This document shows positions 10,990-22,017 of a DNA stretch of 64,000 nucleotides, piece by piece; the stretch's first letter is position 1, and each line of letters opens with the position of its first letter. Below the pieces are notes generated by a model. It did not search any database. It was not told the origin of the DNA and saw only the letters and a list, made by a program, of their open reading frames with translations. The stretch is from positions 210,179,945 through 210,243,944 of the forward strand of contig NC_080671.1 of assembly GCF_030247195.1 (NCBI RefSeq), written 5' to 3'. The position numbers were made by a program, and so were the translations under genes. This stretch comes from Topomyia yanbarensis (lineage: Eukaryota > Arthropoda > Insecta > Diptera > Culicidae).

Positions 10990-11751
10990 TTTCGTTTTTC
11001 GATGGAAAAAGATAGGTTAATTTTTAAAGTAAAATATCCGTTTGCAACCCAAAAACGCAGTCAATGTTTGAAAGATGGGTTAATTATTGCATGACAATTT
11101 TTATTTGGTAGAACATATTCTGACCACTTGTCGGATTATCAGGGATGAATTTGCTAGATATTTTATACCAGTAACGTCGTATAATTTTGAACTAATGTGT
11201 CGATTAACAGTGTATTTTGCAGGGCTTCGACACCACGTGCCGCTAGTGATTTTAAAAAGAATTGTGAGAAGTTTTGATTTTGAGTGGCCCTTCTCTTCTC
11301 TGCCAATAGGCTATTTACCCTAGGCAGCTACAAAGCGCCGTAAACATGGATTAACAAGTTATAACGCACACACATGCATAAAAATAAATATTTTTTTCAA
11401 CGCAACACTTTCAAGCAGCACACATCCTGCCGTATTGAATTAAATCCAAACTACCCCACCCACCCACTTTGCAAATCATTCTGTGACACCGTGCTGGTAC
11501 CCGAAAAATCCGCACGCGGCCACCGCTGCCGAAAATGCATTGCGTCTACCGCTTAGCGTTCAGACGCTGCAGCCATGATCTTACCCGTTCGACATCAGAA
11601 CAAAAACTGATTCAAACGTGTACGCGTCACCTCTATTTATAAACTAATCGTATATGGTTTAGTCACTTAGGTGCGAGTGTGTGCAAATGCCAACGTTGAT
11701 GAAAATCGATAGCGCTTATTGCATCGCCCGGAGATGATGTTGCTCGTAGTA
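10990..11751. other. No gene seen
   Basis: Unassigned. The part at 11480-11570 is locally GC-richer, but the short frames there have no recognisable domain. Confidence 0.4.
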
Positions 11752-12150
11752 AAGGCTTCCGGTTACCACAAAACACTGAAAACTACCATCAATATGAGGG
11801 TCATTTGAAAGGTAGTAATTGTTAGAAGGCGAAAATCTGAAAACCCCCATCAATATGGGTGTCGTTTGAAAGGTAGTAATTAGGGTTAGGTAGGGTGTCG
11901 TTTGAAAGGTAGTAATTAGTAGAAGGCAAAAATTGATGATTGGCGATAAAATTCGATAATTGGTGCCATTTTGTAATCCAAGATAGCGGCTTCCGATTAC
12001 CACAAAACACTGAAAACAACCATCAATATGAGGGTCATTTGAAAGGTAGTAATTAGTAGAAAGTGAAAATTGGCGCCATTTTGAAATCCAAGATAGCGGC
12101 TTCCGGTTACCACAAAACACTTCAAACCACCATCAATGTGGGTGGGGTTA
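11752..12150. repeat. Satellite patch related to 1828-2886
   Basis: Three to four partial and rearranged units containing GGCTTCCGGTTACCACAAAA, CCATCAATATG and TCATTTGAAAGGTAGTAATT. Some GATGGCGG words have become GATAGCGG. One stretch (11870-11920) shows short tandem slippage. Confidence 0.85.
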
Positions 12151-12569
12151 CCAGGTTTAAGAACAATTATTCACTAGTGATCTATCCCCCATACGCTTGC
12201 TCATATGTCAGTGGCGCCATAATTGCAAATGTGGCCACAGTCCCAACTACAAATATATTCGAAATGAATTAAACACCAACAAAAAAAATGAATCCACAAT
12301 TAAAATACTTGTCTCTTAGACAGCCGGAATTCTATATTATATTCCAGCCGGTATGACTAAAGTCAAATGGAATTGTAGTGGCTCGGAACTCGGGTAGGTC
12401 ATAACCCCAAGTCCAAGGCGTGAAGCGACACGTGCCAAGAAATGAGTGATCGAGGGGGTGAAAAAGCCTGTGGGGTATCTGGGCAACCCCCACAGTAAGC
12501 GTCCCTTACCACGTTACTGCGGAGCTCTGGCGTGGCGAACCTTTCTTTCTCGCGCGACTCGTGGGATCA

Positions 12570-14025
12570 ATGAGCGACGTGAAAAACAAAAACAAACAAA
12601 CAGAGGTGCCGAACCCCTTTTCTAAAGGTGGTTTGATGAGGTCTCCCCCCAGTGGGGAGAGTAGTGGAGCGACTAGGGCTGTATCCGACAGCACCAGTGA
12701 CCCCCCAGCAGTGGTAGAAAATAGCCCTACCAACGCGCTGGACGGGCCACTATCCGCGATGCGTAAAGTGGTGGAGCAGCTCGATACTATAATTGAGTTC
12801 ACTAACGCGAAGCAAAATATCAGCAAGGAGCTGAAACAGAACCTGCTGGTGCTCCGGAAGGCTGTTCGTGTCGCAAGACAGGAATAGCAGGCATACGCCA
12901 AGAGGATGGAGTGTGGAGAAAAGTCCAACAGAGGAACCCAGACAGTGGCCTCCAAGAGGGAGGGAAGGGAGAAGGCCGACATAGGTACCCAGACAGGAGC
13001 CCTCCCCTTCCCCTTCAATGGAGCAGCCAAGTCGCTCGAAGCGGCGGCTGAGTTCCCCTCGAAGGGAAAGGGCAAGCGCAAGACGGCGTCGAACGCGAAG
13101 CGCCCTAGGAAGCCACCAGGCGAGGGTGCAAAAACCAACACCATACGGCGTGATAACCGTTACGGCCAAACGCCGTTTGGTCGAGGTAAACCGGGGCGAA
13201 AATGACCCCGCCGAGCAGAGAGAAAGTACGAGCAACTCGGCGCAACCAGGACAGGGGGGCGTGGTGATGCTGATCACCAAGAAGAAGCCGACACCGACAC
13301 CGGATGCACCGCGGCCCGCGAAAAAGGCCAAGCACAGAGGCGAGGCCTTGTGGTTAAAAACCGACAAGGACAAATATGCCGACGTCCTAAAGTCGATGAA
13401 GGCGGCCAAAAGCTTCTCGGCCCTCGGACAAGATGTGCGCAGCGTGAGACGCACCAATACGGGCGAAATACTTTTGGTGCTAAAGCGAGGCGCACAATCC
13501 AGTGCTGTCTATAAGGTCTTGGCCCAAGAGGTCCTGAATGAAGGTGGCCAAGTGAGGTCGTTAGGGGCGGAAATGACTCTCCAGTGTAAGCATCTGGACG
13601 AGTTCACGACCACAGACGATGTCGTCGCAGCCGTCAAGGAGCAATGCGACATAACAATCGAGCGGGCCTCTGTGCGCTTGAGAGGAGGACCCTCCGGCAC
13701 CCAAGTAGGCTACCTCAGGCTACTGAAGGCAGATGCCAAAAAGGTTACCGTGATAGGTAAACTGAAGATCGGCTGGTCAGTATGCCCAATTAGCATACCC
13801 CAGTCGCCTTCAGTGGATAGGTGCTATCGGTGCCTTGAGTCCGGCCATAAATCGTACGAATGTAAAGATACAGACAGGAGTAAACTATGTCGTCGCTGCG
13901 GCGAGGTGGGGAATAAGGAGCGGGGCTGCACTAGGGCGCATAAATGCCTTATCTGCACCGCTAAGAAGCAAGCCCGTAATAATGCTATGAGAGCCGCTGT
14001 ACAAATAGCAGGGGCCAAGCGCTAA
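12570..14025 (+). pseudogene. R1-clade ORF1 (gag-like), broken
   Basis: Gag-like nucleic-acid-binding protein of an R1-type retrotransposon, which in this family coats the element RNA. The ATG at 12570 is the most likely start. The frame is broken by an in-frame TAG at 12885-12887 and by a frameshift around 13110-13200. The last 335 codons (13018-14025) then stay open. The N-terminal part has a short leucine-rich, coil-like segment and a basic, Lys/Arg-rich linker. Near the C terminus lie zinc knuckles: CYRC...H...C at 13822-13863 is complete. The second (CRRCGEVGNKERGC, 13888-13929) has Asn where His is expected. The third, starting CLIC, is degraded. Long antisense frames over this region are shadows. 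Confidence 0.8.
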
Positions 14026-14610
14026 TGGAGGCGCTTGCGAAACTCGATACTGTGCTAGCTAACAATGGCTCCGCTAGCACATTCCGTAGAAACGAGGTGG
14101 AGGCATGGATTGACGTAACATTTGCCAGCCCGAGTCTGGTTCCAGGCATGGAATGAAGGGTAGACGAAGGCTACACCCATAGCGATCATTTAGCAATCCG
14201 CTTTAGGATCAACTATGGTGTGCAGCATCTGAGGGGGGGGGGGGAGATCCCTATCAGGTACGCGGGTGGAAGTCCAATCACTTCGACAGCGAAGCTTCCA
14301 CCGCGGCCCTGGGACTGGAGGCCAACACCGACAGTCTAAGCGGGGATGCGCTTGTAGCCGTTCTATCACGCGCGTGCGACGCCACTATGCCGAGAAAAAC
14401 CCTGCCAAGAAACGGCAGATGCCCGGTATACTGTTGGAGTGCCGAGATTGCAGCTCTACGATCAGCCTGCCTCAGAGCTAGAAGTAGGATGCAAAGAGCC
14501 CGCACCGAGGATGCAAGAGAGAACCGCCGTGAAGTGTTTCGAGCTGCGAAATTGGCCCTTAACAGGGCCATTAAAAGCAATGAACAAAGCTCCAGGGCCG
14601 GATGGAGTTC

Positions 14611-15828
14611 CAAACAGTGCTCTCAAGGCAGCGATCATAGCGAACCCAAACATGTTCAGGCTAGCTATTCAGAGATGCCTTGACGAGTGCCGCTTCCCCG
14701 ATAGATAGAAAAGGCAGAAATTGGTGTTGTTGCCGAAGCCTGTGAAGCCGCCAGGCGACCCATCGGCGTACAGACCAATCTGTCTGATCGACACGACTGG
14801 CAAATTGCTTGAGAGGATCATCCTCAACAGGCTAACCCCGTACGCAGAAGGTACGGATGGCCTGTCAAGCAACCAGTTTGGCTTTCGGAAGGGTAAGTCA
14901 ACAGTGGACGCTATCAACTCAGTGATAAAAACTGCCGAGATAGCGATCCAACGAAAAAGGCGAGGCATTCGATAGTGTGCGTTAGTGACACTTGACGTGA
15001 AGAATGCATTCAACAGCGCAAGCTGGGATGCCATCGCGCTCTCTTTACACCGCACAGTGATCACCTTCCATACAAAAGTCGGACAAAACCTCAAAAGTGG
15101 CCCGAATTTGATGAAAACTTCACATTAGGGTAATTTTGTGACGCTGAATTCATATTTGATGTTTATTTTTTGTTTTTTATTTCCTCAAAATTTTGGCACT
15201 TAGGGTGGTTCGAAAATTCAACATTTACAAATATAAAGTGCACTATTTCCAAAAATTCACTTTCAAAAAATTAGGTGCGGTGAATTTTTTAGCAGAACAC
15301 ACATTTTTTCAATTGTTGATAATGATAAGACACATCTATAAATTATATTGCGAACCCTGGGTAGTCAAAGGCTACCATGCGTCTCCTTCAGACGTATCAT
15401 GAAAAATCACCTTTTTTCATACCTCGGGGCAGAAAGGGGCAAAACAAGATATTTATTTTCGGAAAGTACACTAATTTTCGAGTATCGTGAACAACAAGCG
15501 ATCTTTTCGAACCGTTTCAAAAAAAGTACAGCCACTTTGAACATTATAACTTTAAACTATTGCTCGATTTATTATTTGTTTTTCATGTCTGAGCGAGAAG
15601 AAAGGCATATATCGACTAAATTGAATGGCAGCTATAAGTCCAGCGAATAACCTTTCACATGAAATCAGTTTGACCCAAATCGGAATCTTAACTAAAAAGA
15701 TATATGCATTTGAATAACTTAGATTTGAAAATAGTTTTCCTCAGAATTTATCATCTATTTCACCTTTGAAGTCATGTAAAAAATCGAACTATCGTCCTCG
15801 GGACTTAATATTTCGAGAAGACTCTATT
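14611..15828. repeat. Tandem duplication, unit 1
   Basis: Covers R1 reverse transcriptase sequence plus most of the Transib-like element. Unit 2 (15829-17390) repeats it almost identically; I see only single-base differences (for example CTGTCAAGC versus CTGTTAAGC) and one indel. The junction shows a 3-bp CAA microhomology (CAAACAG at 14611, CAACCTG at 17391). Confidence 0.85.
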
Positions 15829-17390
15829 CAAACAGTGCTCTCAAGGCAGCGATCATAGCGAACCCAAACATGTTCAGGCTAGCTATTCAGAGATGCCTTG
15901 ACGAGTGCCGCTTCCCCGATAGATAGAAAAGGCAGAAATTGGTGTTGTTGCCGAAGCCTGTGAAGCCGCCAGGCGACCCATCGGCGTACAGACCAATCTG
16001 TCTGATCGACACGACTGGCAAATTGCTTGAGAGGATCATCCTCAACAGGCTAACCCCGTACGCAGAAGGTACGGATGGCCTGTTAAGCAACCAGTTTGGC
16101 TTTCGGAAGGGTAAGTCAACAGTGGACGCTATCAACTCAGTGATAAAAACTGCCGAGATAGCGATCCAACGAAAAAGGCGAGGCATTCGATAGTGTGCGT
16201 TAGTGACACTTGACGTGAAGAATGCATTCAACAGCGCAAGCTGGGATGCCATCGCGCTCTCTTTACACTCTTTACACACGTATCTGCCGGTCGGCAAACT
16301 AATTTCTATGTTTGCTTAGGGTTTGTTTTACCAACGGAGGAACTGATCCACAGAGCATTCAATGTGCTTAGGGAAAACACATGACCTTATTTGAGTGGAA
16401 TGATGACTTCAATCATGTATAAGGTTTGAGAATTGACAATTGGCAAGAGGGATCGGGGACCGGTTGGCAATTACCGAAGAATAAGTGTTTTGCTGTCATT
16501 TTCATTGGTTAGCTTTCAATTCTATCTCATGCCTCCACGCGAGTCTAAGTCTATTGATGACATTTGGTCCTTAGACCGGCGACGACTGGGAGCTATCAGC
16601 CTTCTCTTTACACTCTCTTTACACCTTCCATACAAAAGTCGGACAAAACCTCAAAAGTGGCCCGAATTTGATGAAAACTTCACATTAGGGTAATTTTGTG
16701 ACGCTGAATTCATATTTGATGTTTATTTTTTGTTTTTTATTTCCTCAAAATTTTGGCACTTAGGGTGGTTCGAAAATTCAACATTTACAAATATAAAGTG
16801 CACTATTTCCAAAAATTCACTTTCAAAAAATTAGGTGCGGTGAATTTTTTAGCAGAACACACATTTTTTCAATTGTTGATAATGATAAGACACATCTATA
16901 AATTATATTGCGAACCCTGGGTAGTCAAAGGCTACCATGCGTCTCCTTCAGACGTATCATGAAAAATCACCTTTTTTCATACCTCGGGGCAGAAAGGGGC
17001 AAAACAAGATATTTATTTTCGGAAAGTACACTAATTTTCGAGTATCGTGAACAACAAGCGATCTTTCCGAACCGTTTCAAAAAAAAAGTACAGCCACTTT
17101 GAACATTATAACTTTAAACTATTGCTCGATTTATTATTTGTTTTTCATGTCTGAGCGAGAAGAAAGGCATATATCGACTAAATTGAATGGCAGCTATAAG
17201 TCCAGCGAATAACCTTTCACATGAAATCAGTTTGACCCAAATCGGAATCTTAACTAAAAAGATATATGCATTTGAATAACTTAGATTTGAAAATAGTTTT
17301 CCTCAGAATTTATCATCTATTTCACCTTTGAAGTCATGTAAAAAATCGAACTATCGTCCTCGGGACTTAATATTTCGAGAAGACTCTATT
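15829..17390. repeat. Tandem duplication, unit 2, with a 344-bp filler
   Basis: A direct repeat of 14611-15828. At the R1/Transib boundary 14 bases (equivalent to 15051-15064, including the CACAGTG heptamer) are replaced by 16269-16612. This unrelated segment is bracketed by the 12-bp direct repeat CTCTCTTTACAC (16257-16268 and 16613-16624). Very high identity means a recent event or an assembly artefact. Confidence 0.8.
16269..16612. other. Filler segment inside unit 2 of the duplication
   Basis: It differs from R1 and from the Transib-like element and I cannot trace its source in this window. The flanking 12-bp direct repeats fit either an insertion or templated break repair. Non-coding as far as I can see. 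Confidence 0.5.
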
Positions 17391-17686
17391 CAACCTGTGA
17401 AGAAACAGAGAAAAATGTTAAATCATGAAAAATCAAAAATAAAATTTTGAGGTTTTGTCCGGCTAGGCGACACTGTGCACCGGCTTAGCCTACCGGTAGG
17501 TCTGTACCGGATCGTGGAAAGCTACTTCCAGAACCGCGTACTGCTATACAAGACCGATGCCGGTCAGAAAAGGGTTCCGATTACCGCCGGAGCAGACTTT
17601 CCGAAAACTCGCGAGTACAGCAAAGAGACAACGAGCTGCGTGCAACATAGTCTCGCATCACATTCAATAGCTACGAGCCATGTACG

Positions 17687-18379
17687 CAGTGATGCCACAA
17701 GTACAGATTTATCTAGAAAGGTACAGATTTTTTAAGCATTTTTGGTACAGATTCTGTACGGTACAGATTACAGATTTTTGTGAAAAAGTACAGATTGGTA
17801 CAGATTTTTTTACATGATAGCAAGGTAAAATAATTTAACCCTGCGATGCATCCCAGTAAACAGCAGGTAAACGTTGAGTTAGGCAGCAGTGATGGCAAGA
17901 ATCTGAAGTGGAGCTGGTACTAATTGACCTTGAACTGAAGCTGACATTGGAATGCGATGCCGATGTGAAAGCCTAGCGAATCTTCTCGGAGTGCATACGT
18001 TTACTCTGACCTGCTCCATTTGAATTCCTGCAAGCAGGTTGGGGCTGATATTGCCAGCCCATTCTCAGCTTCTTGCTGCCACTCTTTGGTTGCAAACAAA
18101 GTGGCAGCGAGAATTTGAGTTGGAGCTGATGTTGACATTACCCAGTCAAACTAATCCGGAATTCTAACTGCTTTCTTGCGGAATTCCAGCTCAAATAAAA
18201 TAACCGAGTCAGAATGTCTGATTTGATTTCCCAGAATGAAAAATATGTATAAGAAAAATGATTTTTAAAACAACCTTGTTATTGTTTGGGTACAGAATCC
18301 GGTACAGATTTTTGTATAGAAGAGTACAGATAGAAAAGATTTTTCAACTCCCGGTACAGATTTATTTGTGGCAACACTG
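17687..18379. mobile_element. hAT-type MITE with an 8-bp target duplication
   Basis: Ends CAGTGATGCCACAAGTACAG and (reversed) CAGTGTTGCCACAAATAAAT. Perfect 8-bp duplication CATGTACG at 17679-17686 and 18380-18387. GGTACAGATTTTT words recur inside. The middle (about 17846-18230) is foreign and belongs to the multi-hairpin family of 6878-8345. Non-autonomous, with no transposase. Confidence 0.9.
17846..18235. repeat. Multi-hairpin repeat, copy 2, nested in the hAT MITE
   Basis: Starts GATGCATCCCAGTAAACAG, like 6876-6895. It contains GTGGCAGCGAGAA, AGCTGACATTGGAATGCGATG and CTGCAAGCAGGTT in both orientations. The last part (ACCCAGTCAAACTAATCCGG near 18138) resembles the MITE end at 59391-59547. 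Confidence 0.6.
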
Positions 18380-18639
18380 CATGTACGGCGTACCAAAGAG
18401 ACGAAACAAAAACGTGCGAGGAATGCATATGTACATACACGCTTCCAGAGCGACGTGCATAGCAATTTCTCATCTCTCATCGCCTCGCGCGAGGAGCGTT
18501 GCGTTAAAGCTCGTATATATGCTCGTGCGTTGTATCTCGTGAGATAGACTCATGCACTTCTCATCGTACTTGCTGCTGCTTACGGGATGCGCAAATGCTT
18601 ATTTTAACACAATAGGCGTGTTTCGAAATTCAACATTGC

Positions 18640-18677
18640 TCAACAATTGGTCATCGATGACCAAATTGTTGAGTTAA
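18640..18677. repeat. 38-bp palindrome
   Basis: CTCAACAATT and GGTCATCGATGACC followed by AAATTGTTGAG form a near-perfect palindrome centred on ATCGAT. No function is known. Confidence 0.7.
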
Positions 18678-19221
18678 ACATGGCCGCCGCGATTTTTTTC
18701 GGTGAGCAAAAGAGAAAGTTTTGCTCTGTTGTGATACAAAATTTCGGATGCAACATTGCACGATGGAGAGCTGCGACACCCATTCCCCTCTCGCTGCTGA
18801 GCAGCAAAGAGAATCTAAAATAAGCTGGTACCAGTGATGCCACATTTTATATTATTTACCGGGAATAAAAAAATCGCACTACTTTTTCAGCAAATTTGTA
18901 CCGGAATTTACAGCCATAAGTTAATGCAAACGTTTTGCTAGTTGAATAATATTTGGTTAATTTGGGTGTTTTATACATCAACCTTTCCAATCTCGCTTTA
19001 TTTTTCCGTCAATAATAAATAAAAAAAAACACTGAGTTCTTAGTGCAAAAATCATTTGTTCTATTGTTAAGGTTTCAATAATAAGTTCATTCGCCAGCAA
19101 ATCATTTGTTTGTAGTAGTCAAATTACAAAATATATTTGTATTACACACCAAAGAAAAACAGTTTCCGTAAATTTATATATCCTATATACACTTTCTCAA
19201 TATTACTAGGTATATTACTAT

Positions 19222-21945
19222 TACTACGAGGTTCTCAGATGTGATCGTAGCCCTCTCAACAGCAACAAATCCTCCGGTGGCGGTGTTTTGCTCGTTGTGC
19301 GTCGTGGATTAAAAGTTCAACATATAACAAATGACGCTTGGAGCAGCATCGAACAAGTATGGGCAGCGATAAAATTGGGAAATCGAACATTATATATATG
19401 TGTGGTTTATTTCCCTCCCGATAAAATTCGCGACTCTGCACTAGTTGATTCTCATTCTGAATCATTGACTTCTGTTTCCGCGATGGCACAACTCACTGAC
19501 GAAATCATGATTATCGGCGATCTCAACCATTCTACAATAAAGTGGCGTTCCATTCATAACGGATTTCTACAACCCGACCCAGACGAATCTGTTTTTCATC
19601 CTGGCAGCATCACTCTTCTGGATGGCTATAGCACGGCTACACTTCAGCAGATCAACAGCACCACGAACGAGAACGACCGGATTTTAGATCTATGCTTCGT
19701 CAATGCCAGAGATCAATCGCCGCATATTTCCACCGCCCTCACCCCGCTAGTAAAGTTTGTTCGCCACCATCCGCCTCTACATCTTACACTCCAGGACGTA
19801 CCGCCTATGAAGTTTTCGAGCCACGCGCCCACCGTGTGTTACAATTATAAGCGGGCCGACTATAGCAGCATTTTGAATATTTTACAAAGTATTAACTGGG
19901 ATTCTGTGCTAAGCAAGGATGATGTGAACTCCGCCGCTGAAACGTTCTGCCATATAATGAGCTACCTTATCGACCGTCATGTCCCAAAGTGTAATCAACG
20001 AAGTGATCAATCCCCCTGGCAGACAGCCGAGCTACGTCAGCTAAAAACTGCGAAAAGAGCAGCATTACGAAAGTTTACCAAACGCCGTACCTTGTCACTT
20101 AGAGCTTATTATGTAAGGCTCAATAACGATTTTAAAAAACTGAACAGTTTTTGTTTTACAAACTACCAACGAAAAATGCAACGTAAGCTTAAGTCGGATC
20201 CTAAATCGTTTTGGAGATACGTCAATGAGCAGCGGAAAGAAACCGGCTTACCTTCTACAATGTTTTTGAATGGTGAAGTTGGGCATAATTCACAAGCCAT
20301 ATGCAAATTGTTCGCCTCTAAATTTGCGAGTGTGTTCGTCAGTGAGACTCTGTCCTCGCAGCAGATTGACGTTGCAGCTAGCGGCGTGGCCCAACTCGAA
20401 CGGTCAGTGAGTGAGATTCATGTGGAGCACTCGGATATTGTATCAGCAGCATCCAAGCTTAAAGCATCGTCATCTCCTGGGCCAGATGGTGTCCCTGCTG
20501 TGTTTTTGAAAAAGTGTATATCTGGTTTGGTGGAACCTCTCTGTCAACTATTCAAAATGTCACTGACAACCGCGATTTTTCCTCAATTGTGGAAAGCAGC
20601 TTTCATCTTTCCTGTCCACAAAAAAGGTGACAAGAGAAACATTGACAATTATCGAGGAATTTCTGCGCTCTGTGCCATTTCCAAGCTCTTTGAGTTAGTC
20701 GTGGTGGAGTCAGTGTTTTTTCACTGTAAGGAATATATTTCTAAAGACCAACACGGATTCATGCCGAATCGATCTACGTCGATGAATCTACTATCTCTAA
20801 CCTCTTTTGTGTCCGAAGGGTTCGATGCGAATCAACAAACTGATGTTATATATACTGACTTATCTGCAGCTTTCGACAAAATCAATCACGATATCGCAGT
20901 CGCTAAATTGGAAAAACTTGGCTTCAGTGGATCACTCCTGCGATGGTTTCAATCCTATCTCGTTGGCCGTCAACTCAGTGTGAACATAGGTGATGCATAC
21001 TCCAAACTGTTCCCCGCAACGACTGGTATTCCGCAAGGAAGTCATCTCGGACCATTTAAATTCACTCTCTATTTCAACGATGTAAACTATCAGCTGAAAG
21101 GACCACGGTTGTCGTATGCAGATGATCTAAAAATTTTCAACAGAATTAGGAGCCGATCGGACGCACAATATTTGCAGCAGCAATTCGACACTTTCAGCAG
21201 ATGGTGTGAAAACAACCGAATGATTCTGAATCCGGCGAAATGTTCTGTGATATCGTTCACCAGAAAAAAAGATCCCATTGAGTTTGAATATAACTTGTCT
21301 GGAGCTCTTGTTTCCCGGGTGAGCTGCGTTAAGGATCTTGGAGTGCTGTTAGATTCGAAACTTACATTTAAGAATCACATTTCGTATGTTGTTGGTAAAG
21401 CATCGCGAAGCCTGGGCTTCATTTTCCGTACGGCTAAATCCTTTACAGACATTTACTGTCTCAAAAGCCTATACTGCTCTTTAGTGCGCTCTACGCTGGA
21501 GTATTGTTCGGCGGTCTGGAACCCGAATTACATGAACAGCAACGATCGAATTGAAGGCGTTCAACGAAAATTTATACGGTATGCTCTTCGACGCTTGCCT
21601 TGGCGCGATCCTGTTCGTCTACCAAGCTACGAGAGTCGGTGTCAACTCATCCAGCTCGATACTCTCCAGCGTCGTAGAGAAACTGCAAGAGCCTTATTCA
21701 TCTCTGATCTTCTGTCAGGACGCATCGATTCTCCAGATTTACTAGAGCGAGTTAACATCCAAGCAAGGTCCAGAACGTTACGCGGAAACGTTCTTCTGAG
21801 AGTGCCGTTTCGACGAACTATTCAAACAGCTAATGCCGCTATCACGGGACAACAACGCCTCTTCAATCGTGTGCGCGTGTTTGACTTTCATTTGTCTCGA
21901 ATATCATTAAGAAATCGATTCCTGCAGTTTTTTAGATGTAATTAG
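19222..21945 (+). CDS. LINE ORF2: endonuclease (partial) and reverse transcriptase
   Basis: A long open frame; the true start is lost by 5' truncation, since an in-frame TAG lies at 19207 and element sequence starts near 19222. Order: the rest of the APE-type endonuclease (GGGVLLVV, IIGDLNH near 19510, VRHHPPLHL near 19757), a linker rich in basic residues, then the reverse transcriptase. RT blocks are SSSPGPDGVP (~20473), VHKKGDKRNIDNYRGIS (~20622), QHGFMPNRSTS, YTDLSAAFDKINHD (~20852), GIPQGSHLGP and YADD (~21115-21126). The C-terminal domain ends FLQFFRC. The frame is uninterrupted over about 900 codons, which suggests a fairly recent insertion. It cannot be autonomous without the N-terminal endonuclease and ORF1. 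Confidence 0.85.
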   Translation, partial: YYEVLRCDRSPLNSNKSSGGGVLLVVRRGLKVQHITNDAWSSIEQVWAAIKLGNRTLYICVVYFPPDKIRDSALVDSHSESLTSVSAMAQLTDEIMIIGDLNHSTIKWRSIHNGFLQPDPDESVFHPGSITLLDGYSTATLQQINSTTNENDRILDLCFVNARDQSPHISTALTPLVKFVRHHPPLHLTLQDVPPMKFSSHAPTVCYNYKRADYSSILNILQSINWDSVLSKDDVNSAAETFCHIMSYLIDRHVPKCNQRSDQSPWQTAELRQLKTAKRAALRKFTKRRTLSLRAYYVRLNNDFKKLNSFCFTNYQRKMQRKLKSDPKSFWRYVNEQRKETGLPSTMFLNGEVGHNSQAICKLFASKFASVFVSETLSSQQIDVAASGVAQLERSVSEIHVEHSDIVSAASKLKASSSPGPDGVPAVFLKKCISGLVEPLCQLFKMSLTTAIFPQLWKAAFIFPVHKKGDKRNIDNYRGISALCAISKLFELVVVESVFFHCKEYISKDQHGFMPNRSTSMNLLSLTSFVSEGFDANQQTDVIYTDLSAAFDKINHDIAVAKLEKLGFSGSLLRWFQSYLVGRQLSVNIGDAYSKLFPATTGIPQGSHLGPFKFTLYFNDVNYQLKGPRLSYADDLKIFNRIRSRSDAQYLQQQFDTFSRWCENNRMILNPAKCSVISFTRKKDPIEFEYNLSGALVSRVSCVKDLGVLLDSKLTFKNHISYVVGKASRSLGFIFRTAKSFTDIYCLKSLYCSLVRSTLEYCSAVWNPNYMNSNDRIEGVQRKFIRYALRRLPWRDPVRLPSYESRCQLIQLDTLQRRRETARALFISDLLSGRIDSPDLLERVNIQARSRTLRGNVLLRVPFRRTIQTANAAITGQQRLFNRVRVFDFHLSRISLRNRFLQFFRCN

Positions 21946-22017
21946 TTTAAGTTTCCATCATTGGGGCCGAGTACGGCCTGTTGATGTGCGTGATAAATAA
22001 ATAAATAAATAAATATT
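19222..22017 (+). mobile_element. 5'-truncated CR1/L2-like LINE with a TAAA-repeat tail
   Basis: The LINE begins abruptly inside the endonuclease reading frame (YEVLRCDRSPLNSNK...GGGVLLVV) and ends in repeated ATAAATAAATAAA (21993-22016). The lack of an RNase H domain, the short-repeat tail and the RT type suggest the CR1/L2 group; the clade assignment is an inference. It is inserted in a hAT-type MITE. A target duplication is not clear. Confidence 0.8.

Larger units (their letters stand above)
15053..17477. mobile_element. Non-autonomous Transib-like element with 12/23 RSS-like ends
   Basis: Left end: heptamer CACAGTG (15053-15059), a 23-bp spacer, then ACAAAACCT (15083-15091). Right end on the opposite strand: CACAGTG (17471-17477), a 12-bp spacer, then ACAAAACCT (17450-17458). 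The element is flanked by CACCG on both sides (15048-15052 and 17478-17482). A 5-bp GC-rich target duplication is typical of Transib transposons, the family related to RAG1. Removing one CACCG and the element restores the R1 frame (...SLHRLSLPVGL). Without the tandem duplication it is about 870 bp. It encodes no RAG1-like core that I can see, so it must be mobilised in trans. Confidence 0.8.
12318..17592 (+). mobile_element. R1-clade non-LTR retrotransposon, 5' part (decayed)
   Basis: It carries a 5' UTR (about 12318-12569, left limit approximate), a gag-like ORF1 and ORF2 remnants. Most of the endonuclease domain is missing. The reverse transcriptase is interrupted by a Transib-like element and later by an 18-kb nest. 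The 3' part resumes at about 35602: the protein reads ...VPITAG at 17592 and resumes at SVILGPMLWN just after 35602. Removing the insertions gives an element of roughly 5-6 kb, a usual R1-clade length. The element is dead. Confidence 0.8.
14026..17592 (+). pseudogene. R1-clade ORF2 (endonuclease/reverse transcriptase), 5' fragments
   Basis: Encodes remnants of the APE-type endonuclease and reverse transcriptase that nick the target and copy the element RNA. Only the endonuclease C terminus is left (about 14040-14220, including SDHLAI near 14180, with a TGA in place of Trp). The join to ORF1 therefore implies a large deletion. Reverse transcriptase blocks follow in several frames: NKAPGPDGVPN near 14582, PKPVKPPGDPSAYRPI at 14730, FGFRKGKSTVDAI at 14878, LDVKNAFNSASWDAIALSLH up to 15050. 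The frame resumes as RLSLPVGLYRIVESYFQNR at 17480. It continues in the 35.6-36.8 kb part. Confidence 0.8.

Noticed and set aside
11374..11556. 60-codon frame in a locally GC-richer patch
   Set aside because: Too short, no recognisable motif, and no neighbouring exon evidence.
12506..13457. Long minus-strand frames (212 and 235 codons) opposite the R1 ORF1
   Set aside because: They overlap a recognisable gag-like ORF with zinc knuckles on the plus strand and have no domain; they are shadows of its GC-rich codon pattern.
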